From Alphaproteobacteria bacterium (GTDB lineage: Bacteria; Pseudomonadota; Alphaproteobacteria; Micropepsales; Micropepsaceae), in the NCBI GenBank assembly GCA_003139615.1, contig PLJH01000125.1, positions 1-40,662 on the forward strand: 40,662 bases of DNA, read 5' to 3'. Below are positions 1 through 6,702 of the stretch, piece after piece. The position numbers and the translations under genes are program-made. Position 1 is the stretch's first letter. Every line of letters begins with the position of its first letter. Under the pieces are notes generated by a model. It had not been told where the DNA came from and did not search any database. It was given only the letters and a program-made list of their open reading frames with translations.

Positions 1-117
1 TCCAAGGATGGGGGCAAGTTCACTAAAGGGCCAGACTCAAGTTCAACCCGGATTAAACCGCGGGGGCAACGTCATCGCCAATATATTTCCCATAATATAA
101 ATTATACGAAATCCTGA
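1..117 (+). CDS. Possible C-terminal end of an upstream gene (partial)
   Basis: Frame 1 is open from the left edge of the window to a TGA at 115-117, giving about 38 residues rich in Ser, Lys, Arg and Gly, ending in YTKS. A hairpin that could act as a terminator follows at 124-143. I do not recognise the protein. A second frame is also open over most of this stretch and the codon use is not clearly coding, so this may be non-coding sequence. Only the sequence to the left of the window can decide. Confidence 0.2.
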   Translation, partial: SKDGGKFTKGPDSSSTRIKPRGQRHRQYISHNINYTKS

Positions 118-123
118 CTTAGC

Positions 124-143
124 CCCGCACGACCGGGTGCGGG
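124..143 (+). terminator. Hairpin, possible terminator ahead of the methyltransferase-like gene
   Basis: CCCGCAC (124-130) pairs with GTGCGGG (137-143) around a 6-base loop and is followed by CATTT, a weak T tract. It sits just after the TGA at 115-117 and 48 bases before the next gene. The sequence before it (about 81-113) is strikingly AT-rich compared with the rest of the window. Confidence 0.35.
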
Positions 144-191
144 CATTTCGCGGGTTCGTTGGTATAGTCCGCCCTGCTTCCGGGACGCCCC

Positions 192-866
192 ATGCCGACC
201 AAAGTCGCGTTCGCCCTGTTTGCCGAAGCGATTGTCTTCGCGCTGCTCCTGTTCGTTGCCGCGGGCACGGCAGACTGGCCAGCTTGCTGGGTGTTCCTCG
301 CGCTGTTCTTCGGGCCTGCGGCTGCGCTCACGGCGGTCACCGCGCGGCGCGATCCGGCGCTGCTGGCCGAGCGCATGAAGCCGCCGGTCCAGAAAGGCCA
401 GCCGGTCTGGGATCGTGTCTTCCTCGTGATCCTGGCGGTCCTGTTCCTCACGTGGCTGGTCTCGATGGGCGTCGATGCGCGCTATCGCTGGTCCTACATG
501 GCGGATTGGCTGCGCGGGATCGGCGCCGTAACGATGCTGGCGAGCTGGTGGATCTGCGCGCGCGTGTTCGATGAAAACACGTTCCTCGCGCCTGTTGTGA
601 AAATTCAGGCCGAAACTAACCAGACGGTGATTTCGACGGGGCCCTATGCGATCGTGCGGCATCCCTTCTATGTGGGCGCGATCCTTTTGCTTGCAAGCAG
701 CGCCCTGCTTCTTGGCTCATGGATCGGTGTCGCCGGCGCCGGTGTGATCGCGATCGGGATCGCCATTCGCATTCCCGGCGAAGAGCATGAACTGCGCCGC
801 AAGCTCGCGGGCTATGAGGACTACGCCGCCCGCGTTCGCTATCGGCTCGTGCCTTTCGTCTGGTGA
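192..866 (+). CDS. Isoprenylcysteine carboxyl methyltransferase (ICMT/PEMT)-family membrane protein
   Basis: A 224-residue protein with several hydrophobic membrane segments (about 5-25, 31-50, 76-92, 105-123 and 160-193). The C-terminal half carries the family signature: TGPYAIVRHPFYVG (149-162), then the paired glutamates of GEEHEL (196-201) and a GYEDYAARVRYRLVPF tail. In known members this region binds S-adenosylmethionine in the membrane. Bacterial relatives are mostly uncharacterised and may methylate lipids or small molecules rather than prenylated proteins, so the substrate is unknown. The ATG at 192 was chosen because it begins the first hydrophobic segment; GGGA lies shortly upstream. 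The MerR-type regulator gene starts 67 bases downstream on the same strand, so the two may be co-transcribed. Confidence 0.8.
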   Translation: MPTKVAFALFAEAIVFALLLFVAAGTADWPACWVFLALFFGPAAALTAVTARRDPALLAERMKPPVQKGQPVWDRVFLVILAVLFLTWLVSMGVDARYRWSYMADWLRGIGAVTMLASWWICARVFDENTFLAPVVKIQAETNQTVISTGPYAIVRHPFYVGAILLLASSALLLGSWIGVAGAGVIAIGIAIRIPGEEHELRRKLAGYEDYAARVRYRLVPFVW

Positions 867-933
867 AATAGCGCTTGACCTTGCCCCAGGGGACGGCCTC
901 ACAAGCACTCAGGTCGATAGAGAGTTGTTCATT

Positions 934-1722
934 GTGAAGGACCGGCATCTCAGCCCTGCCGAAGCCGCGCGTCGCCTGGGCGTGAGCCCAAAGGCGTTGC
1001 GGCTTTACGAAGCCCGCGGACTTGTTGCGCCGGTGCGCAGCGCCACCGGATGGCGGACCTATGGTCCGGCGGAGATGGCGCGCCTGCATCAGGTTCTGGC
1101 GCTCAAGGGTCTCAGCCTGCCGCTCGCGCGCATTGCGGAGCTCATGCAGGGCCGGCTCGGCACTTTGGCCAAGGTGCTTGCGCTGCAGGAACAAGCGCTT
1201 GCGCGCGAGAGCTCGCGGGTCGGCCGCGCTCTCCAGCTCGTGCGCGCGGCCCGGGCCAAAGTCGAAGCGGGCGATGACCTCTCCATCGACGATCTCACCA
1301 CCCTCACCCAGGAGACCACGATGACGACCAAACCGAGCCAGGACGAGATGAAAGCGATCTTCGATCCGCTCATCGAAAAGCATTTCACGCCGGAGGAGAT
1401 CAAGGACCGCGCGTCCATCGGCTATGATCAGCACCAGGTCGCGGCCGAATGGGATACATTGATTTCCGAAGCGAAGGCCTTGATGGCAAAAGGCGATCCC
1501 GCCTCACCCGCCGCACTCGATCTCGCGCGACGCTGGAAGGCGCAGGTCGAGAAATTCACCCAAGGAAGTCCGCAGGCCGACGCCAAGGTCCGTGCGGTGT
1601 GGAACGATGCGATGTCGGATCCCCAGGCCGCGCCGAAGCTTCCGCTGAACCCGGAGATTTTTGCGTTCATGGGGGCCGCGGTGGCGAAGCTGAAGGAGCT
1701 TGGCCAGGAGAATAGCGAATAG
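934..1722 (+). CDS. MerR-family regulator with TipAS-type C-terminal domain
   Basis: A 262-residue regulator. Residues 4-70 are a MerR winged-helix DNA-binding domain (LSPAEAARRLGVSPKALRLY, then the GW-RTYG wing). A coiled dimerisation helix follows at about 75-110, then a helical domain (about 130-255) resembling TipAS, the ligand-binding domain of TipA. GTG at 934 was chosen: earlier in-frame starts lie inside the upstream methyltransferase gene, and AGAG sits 9 bases before this GTG. The protein has no cysteine at all, so it cannot bind thiopeptides covalently as Streptomyces TipA does; its ligand is unknown. The last codons and the TAG stop lie in a short inverted repeat shared with the mazG upstream region. 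Confidence 0.85.
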   Translation: MKDRHLSPAEAARRLGVSPKALRLYEARGLVAPVRSATGWRTYGPAEMARLHQVLALKGLSLPLARIAELMQGRLGTLAKVLALQEQALARESSRVGRALQLVRAARAKVEAGDDLSIDDLTTLTQETTMTTKPSQDEMKAIFDPLIEKHFTPEEIKDRASIGYDQHQVAAEWDTLISEAKALMAKGDPASPAALDLARRWKAQVEKFTQGSPQADAKVRAVWNDAMSDPQAAPKLPLNPEIFAFMGAAVAKLKELGQENSE

Positions 1723-1748
1723 GAGAAGAACTTCACTATTCGCTATTC
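1710..1748. repeat. 13-bp inverted repeat with 7-bp tandem units between the MerR gene and mazG
   Basis: GAATAGCGAATAG (1710-1722) is the exact reverse complement of CTATTCGCTATTC (1736-1748), with a 13-base loop. The right arm continues as head-to-tail 7-mers CTATTCG, CTATTCG, CCATTCG up to about 1756. The left arm overlaps the last codons and the stop of the MerR gene. Similar CTATTCGC-type short repeats are, from memory, scattered between genes in several alphaproteobacterial genomes. The stem lacks a T tract, so a terminator role is uncertain. Confidence 0.6.
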
Positions 1749-1771
1749 GCCATTCGCGGTACCTCTTGGGC

Positions 1772-2566
1772 ATGACAAACGCCTTGCCCGACATCTCCAC
1801 CCTCCTCGACATCATGCGCCGTCTGCGCGACCCGCAGTCCGGTTGCCCGTGGGACATCGAGCAGAGCTTCGCGACCATTGCGCCTTATACGATCGAGGAA
1901 GCCTATGAGGTCGCGGGCGCCATCGAGGACGCGGATTGGCCCGGGCTGAAGGACGAGCTGGGTGATCTTCTGTTGCAGGTCGTGTTCCATGCGCGCATGG
2001 CGGAAGAGCAGGAGCTGTTCGCTTTCGGCGATGTTGTCGCCGCCATCGTGGACAAGATGACCCGCCGGCACCCGCATGTTTTCGGCGACGCCGCCGGCAT
2101 CGACAGCGCGGATGCGCAGACCATTGCCTGGGAAGAACACAAAAAGCGCGAGCGGGCCGAGCGTGCCGGCGGCCTCCTCGACGACGTTCCCCGCGCCCTG
2201 CCCGCATTGCTGCGTGCGGTGAAACTTCAGAAGCGCGCCTCAACCGTTGGATTCGATTGGGATTCCGCGCCCAAGGTGGTCGAGAAGATCGCCGAAGAGG
2301 CGCATGAGATCGTCGAAGCGCAAACGGCTGGTGGGTCGGCCGAAAAGCTTGAGGAGGAAGTGGGCGACCTGCTCTTTGCGGTCGCCAATCTCGCGCGCCA
2401 TCTGAAGGTCGATCCCGAGTCCGCGTTGCGCGCGGCCAACGCCAAATTTATCCGCCGTTTCAAGATCATCGAAGAAACGCTTGCGGCGCGAGGTGAGTCT
2501 CTCGAAGCGGCGACGCTCGCCGAAATGGAAGCGATATGGCAGGCGGTGAAGGGGAAAGAGAAGTGA
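1772..2566 (+). CDS. mazG: MazG-type nucleoside triphosphate pyrophosphohydrolase
   Basis: A 264-residue protein with two tandem MazG domains, the usual layout of full-length MazG (about 260 residues in E. coli). The first has SGCPWD near residue 26, EEAYE at about 48 and DELGDLLLQVVFHARM. The second has EEAHEIVEAQ and EEEVGDLLFAVANLARH. These EExxE...ExxD acidic clusters bind magnesium and hydrolyse (d)NTPs to NMP and pyrophosphate, which removes damaged nucleotides; in E. coli MazG also lowers ppGpp. ATG at 1772 gives the normal N-terminus; the frame runs further upstream only through the repeat. In many alphaproteobacteria mazG follows hflX on the same strand, whereas here the two are convergent. 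Confidence 0.95.
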   Translation: MTNALPDISTLLDIMRRLRDPQSGCPWDIEQSFATIAPYTIEEAYEVAGAIEDADWPGLKDELGDLLLQVVFHARMAEEQELFAFGDVVAAIVDKMTRRHPHVFGDAAGIDSADAQTIAWEEHKKRERAERAGGLLDDVPRALPALLRAVKLQKRASTVGFDWDSAPKVVEKIAEEAHEIVEAQTAGGSAEKLEEEVGDLLFAVANLARHLKVDPESALRAANAKFIRRFKIIEETLAARGESLEAATLAEMEAIWQAVKGKEK

Positions 2567-2571
2567 TTTTC

Positions 2572-2667
2572 CTCCTCCGTTCACGGGGGAGGTGCAGAGC
2601 GGCAGCGAGGCAGAGGGCGCCCCCATCGACGCGCTTCGCGCGCCACTTCCCCCGTAAACGGGGGAAG
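2572..2667. repeat. Composite palindromic intergenic element between mazG and hflX
   Basis: Two hairpins bracket about 55 bases. The left one is CTCCTCCGT (2572-2580) with ACGGGGGAG (2583-2591). The right one is CTTCCCCCGT (2646-2655) with ACGGGGGAAG (2658-2667), a perfect 10-bp stem. Between them lies GCGCTTCGCGCG, itself nearly self-complementary. The two arms resemble each other in inverted orientation, as in REP- or MITE-like units. The element fills the gap between two convergent genes and could end transcription from both sides. That it recurs elsewhere in the genome is my expectation, not something shown here. Confidence 0.6.
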
Positions 2668-2685
2668 AAAGATTGGAGCGAGCTC

Positions 2686-4038
2686 TCAACTCACGCGCTT
2701 AGCAGACTGCTCAGCCATGATTTTCGCCCCATAATGGTTCTGGAATTTCTCGACCTCCGCCGGATCGACGGCCACGCTGATGCGCAGGCCATTCTTACCG
2801 TCGCTGCGCTTGAGCACGCGGCCATGCGCATAGGCCCAAGCGAGGCCTGCGCCGTCGGATTGGTCGAGCTTGAGTTCCAGGGTCACTTGCCCCTGCCCCA
2901 GAATCTCTTCCAGCCGCGCGAGCAGATCGGGGATGCCGTCGCCGCTGAGGGCCGAGATCGCGATCGGTCCATCGGAGCGCCGGTTCTGCGCCAGCATCCC
3001 TTTGCGGATCGCCGGGTCGACCAGGTCGATCTTGTTGAGCAGTTCGAGGATGGGCCGGTCGCCCTCCGGATCGATGCCGAGCTCGGCCAGCACCTTCAGC
3101 ACGTCCGCCTTCTGGGCATCCGATTCGCCATGGGCCGCGTCACGGACATGTGCGACGATGTCGGCTTCCAGCACTTCTTCGAGCGTGGCGCGGAACGCGG
3201 CGACCAGCTCCACCGGCAGGTCGGCGATGAAGCCCACCGTGTCGGACAGGATCACATTGCGCCCGCCCGGCAGCCTGAGCGCGCGCATGGTGGGATCGAG
3301 CGTCGCGAACAGCAGGTCCTTCGCGAGCACGCCCGATTTCGTCAGCGTGTTGAACAGAGTCGACTTGCCGGCATTCGTGTAACCGACCAACGCCACGATC
3401 GGATAAGGCACCCGCTTGCGCGCCTGACGATGAAGGCCGCGCGTGCGCTTGACCTCTTCAAGCTCTTTGCGGATTTTCGCGAGCCGCTCGCCGATCAGCC
3501 GCCGGTCGGTTTCGATCTGCGTTTCGCCGGGACCGCCCAGAAAGCCGAAGCCGCCTCGTTGCCGCTCAAGATGGGTCCAGCTTTTGACCAGGCGGCTGCG
3601 CTGATAGGAGAGATGCGCAAGCTCGACCTGCAAGCGCCCTTCGCGCGTCTGCGCGCGTTCGCCGAAGATTTCGAGAATGAGCGCTGTCCGATCCAGTACC
3701 TTCGCGTTCCACGCCTTCTCCAGATTGCGCTGCTGCACCGGGCTTAAATTCGTATTGACGACGATCACTTCGGGCTCGAGCCCGCGCGCGTTCGCCGCGA
3801 TCTCGTCAACCTTGCCGCTGCCGATCAATGTGGCGGGCACCGGCCGCGCGAGCGGCACGATCAATTGCGAGATGACGTGAAGACCGATGGCGGCCGTGAG
3901 ACCGACGCATTCCGCGAGGCGCGCTTCCGCATCGCGATCGTAACGGTCGTCCGCGCCGCGGCGCTTGGGCTCCACGTGAACGACAAAGGCGGTGCGCGCC
4001 TTCTCTCGCCCGTCGGACTTTTTCGAAGTAGGACTCAG
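2686..4038 (-). CDS. hflX: GTPase HflX (ribosome-associated)
   Basis: HflX is a GTPase that binds the 50S subunit and splits stalled or heat-damaged ribosomes. Visible parts, in order: the HflX N-terminal domain with [14 protein letters not shown], the linker [13 protein letters not shown], the G1 loop GYTNAGKST (about residues 219-227 of the model), DTVGF (G3) and NKID (G4). The start is unclear. The last 44 codons of the longest frame overlap hfq. The conserved TAFVVHVEP strand begins before any ATG, GTG or TTG that does not overlap hfq. I place the start at a CTG at 4038 that overlaps the hfq TGA, which would give 450 residues. GTG at 3975 (429 residues) would cut into the domain, and ATG at 4170 would overlap hfq by 136 bases. 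Confidence 0.93.
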   Translation of the reverse strand: MSPTSKKSDGREKARTAFVVHVEPKRRGADDRYDRDAEARLAECVGLTAAIGLHVISQLIVPLARPVPATLIGSGKVDEIAANARGLEPEVIVVNTNLSPVQQRNLEKAWNAKVLDRTALILEIFGERAQTREGRLQVELAHLSYQRSRLVKSWTHLERQRGGFGFLGGPGETQIETDRRLIGERLAKIRKELEEVKRTRGLHRQARKRVPYPIVALVGYTNAGKSTLFNTLTKSGVLAKDLLFATLDPTMRALRLPGGRNVILSDTVGFIADLPVELVAAFRATLEEVLEADIVAHVRDAAHGESDAQKADVLKVLAELGIDPEGDRPILELLNKIDLVDPAIRKGMLAQNRRSDGPIAISALSGDGIPDLLARLEEILGQGQVTLELKLDQSDGAGLAWAYAHGRVLKRSDGKNGLRISVAVDPAEVEKFQNHYGAKIMAEQSAKRVS

Positions 4039-4283
4039 GCGCTGTCCGCTGCGGGCTCGATCTCCTGCAGCTGGATCGGACCCAGCGGCATCACGGTCGA
4101 GATCGCGTGCTTGTAGACGAGCTGAGCTTGCCCGTCCCGGCGCAGAAGAACGCAAAAATTGTCGAACCAAGTGATATTTCCCTGAAGCTTTACGCCGTTG
4201 ACGAGAAAGATCGTGACGGCGGATTTGCTCTTGCGAACGGCGTTGAGAAAAGTGTCCTGCAAGTTTTGTTGTTTTTCGCTCAT
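4035..4283 (-). CDS. hfq: RNA chaperone Hfq
   Basis: An 82-residue Sm-like protein that forms a hexameric ring and pairs small RNAs with mRNAs. The Sm1 motif is seen in [18 protein letters not shown] and the Sm2 motif in [11 protein letters not shown]-terminal [10 protein letters not shown] supplies the conserved Gln and Asp of the poly-U binding face. The C-terminal tail is short and ends in EPAADSA, as is usual in alphaproteobacteria. ATG at 4283 begins MSEKQQ, the typical start. It lies 89 bases downstream of the aminotransferase gene and just upstream of hflX, a conserved hfq-hflX pair. In related bacteria Hfq also affects nitrogen control, fitting its place next to ntrYX. Confidence 0.97.
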   Translation of the reverse strand: MSEKQQNLQDTFLNAVRKSKSAVTIFLVNGVKLQGNITWFDNFCVLLRRDGQAQLVYKHAISTVMPLGPIQLQEIEPAADSA

Positions 4284-4372
4284 GGGTCGACCCATTTGTT
4301 CTTGCGCCAATGCTTCAGCCCCTCGCCGAAGCGGGTCGAGCATAAGGTGATTTGCTGCGCCTGCGAATGGCC

Positions 4373-5290
4373 TTAAAGCCCTTTCTCCGCCCCCGCCTTT
4401 TTTGCCGCAGCAGCGAGATAGAGCTCCTGCAGCCGGCGGGTGACGGGGCCCGGTTTGCCGTCGCCGACCGGGTTTTCGTCGATTGCGACAATGGGCATGA
4501 TCCCCGCCGACGCCGACGATAGAAACGCCTCGCGCGCCCCGGCAGCTTCCTCCGGCGTGAAGCGGCGCTCAATGATCGGAATTTGGGCATCTGCCGCCGC
4601 TTCGAGCGCCACGCGCCGCGTCACGCCGGGTAGAATCGCATTGCTGAGATCGCGGGTGACGAGACACCCCTCCCCGTCCACGATCCAGGCCGTGGTCGAG
4701 CTGCCCTCCGTTACAAAGCCGTCGCGATCGACCAGCCACGCTTCATAAGCGCCCGCAGTGCGCGCAGCAGTCTTGGCGAGAACGTTCGCTATGAGACCGG
4801 TCGATTTGATATCGCAGCGCGCCCATCGCTGATCCGGCAACGTCACCACGCGCACACCTGCGTTGCGCCGGTGATCGATGGCATGCACATCGAGGCTGCG
4901 CGACGTAAGGATCAAGGTCGGCTTGGGAGGATGCGACGGAATCGGATGATCGCGGCGCAGCGTTCCGCGGGTGACCTGCAGATAGACCAATCCGTTCTCG
5001 ACGCGATTGCGCCGCGCGATCTCCCGCAGCACGAATTTGAGAGATTTGCGCGCAATGGGCATCGCCATATCGAGTTCGTGAAGCGAACGTTCGAGCCGAT
5101 CCAGATGTTCTTCTTCGTCGAAGATGTCGCCGCCGGCGATGCTCCACACTTCATAGATCGCATCGGCGAATTGCAGCCCGCGATCTTCCACATGCACGCT
5201 TGCTTCCGCGTGCGCGACATAGCGCCCATTGACATAAGCAACGCGGCCCGACGGCGCGCGCGTGGGCCAGCCGTGAGTCATCAATCGCAT
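4373..5290 (-). CDS. dat: D-amino-acid aminotransferase (class IV PLP aminotransferase)
   Basis: A 305-residue fold-type IV PLP enzyme. The N-terminal domain has [26 protein letters not shown] (written in part) typical of D-alanine aminotransferases. The PLP lysine is K162 in CDIKSTGL, and E195 in FVTEGSSTT should contact the pyridine nitrogen. The enzyme is expected to transfer amino groups between D-amino acids and 2-oxo acids, giving D-glutamate or D-alanine for the cell wall; a branched-chain or aminodeoxychorismate lyase role is possible but less likely. ATG at 5290 overlaps the ntrX stop (ATGA), so the pair is translationally coupled; MTHGW at 5281 is an alternative start. Its place between ntrX and hfq is seen in other alphaproteobacteria. 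Confidence 0.88.
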   Translation of the reverse strand: MRLMTHGWPTRAPSGRVAYVNGRYVAHAEASVHVEDRGLQFADAIYEVWSIAGGDIFDEEEHLDRLERSLHELDMAMPIARKSLKFVLREIARRNRVENGLVYLQVTRGTLRRDHPIPSHPPKPTLILTSRSLDVHAIDHRRNAGVRVVTLPDQRWARCDIKSTGLIANVLAKTAARTAGAYEAWLVDRDGFVTEGSSTTAWIVDGEGCLVTRDLSNAILPGVTRRVALEAAADAQIPIIERRFTPEEAAGAREAFLSSASAGIMPIVAIDENPVGDGKPGPVTRRLQELYLAAAAKKAGAEKGL

Positions 5291-6702
5291 CAGGCGTTAT
5301 AGATCTGTTCGCGGCCTGTCGGTCCCACACCCAGCGACTTGAGCTTGCGGTGCAGCGCCGAACGTTCCATGCCGATGAACGACGCGGTACGCGAAATGTT
5401 GCCGCCGAAGCGGTTGATCTGCGCCATCAGATATTCGCGCTCGAAAATCTCGCGCGCTTCGCGCAACGGCAGCGAGATCACGAGATCGCTTTTGCCGCTG
5501 TTGCTCCAGGCGGCGCCGTTGCCGAGATCGGACGGAAGCAGATCGGCCGAGATCGCGACTTCCGCGTCATCGGTCGCGAGGATCAGCAAGCGCTCCACGA
5601 TATTGCGCAGTTGGCGCACATTGCCCGGCCAGTCATGCGCTTGAAGGACGGCCATCGCATCGTCGCCGATCTCGCGCATCGGAAGGCCCGATGCCGCGGA
5701 CAACCGCTTCATGATATGCGACACGAGATGCGGAATGTCGTCGCGCCGTTCGGCGAGCGACGGCACGCGCACCGGCACGACATTGAGCCGGTGATAGAGA
5801 TCCTCGCGAAATTGCCCCGCTTCGATCTCCGTGCGCAGATCGCGCGTCGACGACGAGATCACGCGCGCATCGACCTGCACCCGCGTCGTGCCGCCCTGGC
5901 GCAAAAATGTTTGATCGACCAGCACGCGCAATATCTTGCCTTGCGTCTCCAGCGGCATGTCGGCCACTTCGTCGAGATAGAGCGTGCCGTTATGCGCCAC
6001 TTCCAGCAGACCGATCTTGCGCGGACCATCCCCCGGCTCCTCGCCGAACAACTCCGTCTCGATGCGATCGGGCGCCATGGTCGCGCAATTGATCGCGACG
6101 AACGCATTGCCCGCGCGCCGCGAACGGCTGTGCATCAGCCGCGCGACGACTTCCTTTCCAGAGCCCGCCGGGCCCGTGATGAGGACGCGGCTGCCGGTCG
6201 GTGCGATCTTGTCGATGAGCTGGCGCACCTGCGAAATCGCGGACGACACGCCCACGAGATCCTGCTCGTCGCCGGCCTTCAATTTCAATTCCTGCACTTC
6301 GCGTTTCAGACGCGCAGCTTCCAACGCGCGGCCCACGACATGGATCAACCGGTCTGCCTTGAACGGTTTCTCGATGAAATCGTATGCGCCCTTCTTGATC
6401 GAGGCGACCGCCGTCTCGACCGTGCCGTGACCGCTGATCATCACCACGGGCAGATCGGGATGCTCTCTCTTCAGCACATCCAGCACCTGGATGCCGTCGA
6501 GCCGGCTGCCCTGCAGCCAGATGTCGAGCACCACAAGCTGCGGACGGCGCGTGCGCACGCTTGCGATCGCACTGTCGCTGTCGGCAGCCACGCGCGTCTC
6601 GAAACCTTCGTCGTGAAGGATTCCCGCAATCAATTCCCGGATATCTTCCTCGTCGTCGACGATGAGAATCTCAGGCGCGATCAACGATCCGTTCTTGCTC
6701 AT
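5290..6702 (-). CDS. ntrX: Response regulator NtrX (sigma-54 activator-like)
   Basis: A 470-residue response regulator. The receiver domain spans about 10-125 with phosphoacceptor D60 in VVLDIWLQGSRLDG and conserved K112. The AAA+ domain has Walker A GPAGSGKE (177-184) and a Walker B GTLYLDEVAD near 239-248. A Fis-type helix-turn-helix lies at the C-terminus (NISRTASFIGMERSALHRKL). The GAFTGA loop that contacts sigma-54 is missing: the corresponding stretch, about 221-234, reads EEPGDGPRKIGLLE. This is known for NtrX in alphaproteobacteria and suggests it does not work as a classic sigma-54 activator. ATG at 6702 (MSKNGS) was preferred to 6726; it overlaps the ntrY end by 32 bases. Confidence 0.95.
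   Translation of the reverse strand: MSKNGSLIAPEILIVDDEEDIRELIAGILHDEGFETRVAADSDSAIASVRTRRPQLVVLDIWLQGSRLDGIQVLDVLKREHPDLPVVMISGHGTVETAVASIKKGAYDFIEKPFKADRLIHVVGRALEAARLKREVQELKLKAGDEQDLVGVSSAISQVRQLIDKIAPTGSRVLITGPAGSGKEVVARLMHSRSRRAGNAFVAINCATMAPDRIETELFGEEPGDGPRKIGLLEVAHNGTLYLDEVADMPLETQGKILRVLVDQTFLRQGGTTRVQVDARVISSSTRDLRTEIEAGQFREDLYHRLNVVPVRVPSLAERRDDIPHLVSHIMKRLSAASGLPMREIGDDAMAVLQAHDWPGNVRQLRNIVERLLILATDDAEVAISADLLPSDLGNGAAWSNSGKSDLVISLPLREAREIFEREYLMAQINRFGGNISRTASFIGMERSALHRKLKSLGVGPTGREQIYNA

Noticed and set aside
34-70. GTTCAACCC resembling a tRNA T-loop near the left edge
   Set aside because: No acceptor stem, anticodon arm or D-arm could be folded around it.
2536-3747. Open frame opposite hflX beginning inside the mazG end
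   Set aside because: It spans the intergenic repeat and the antisense of hflX; no domain is visible.
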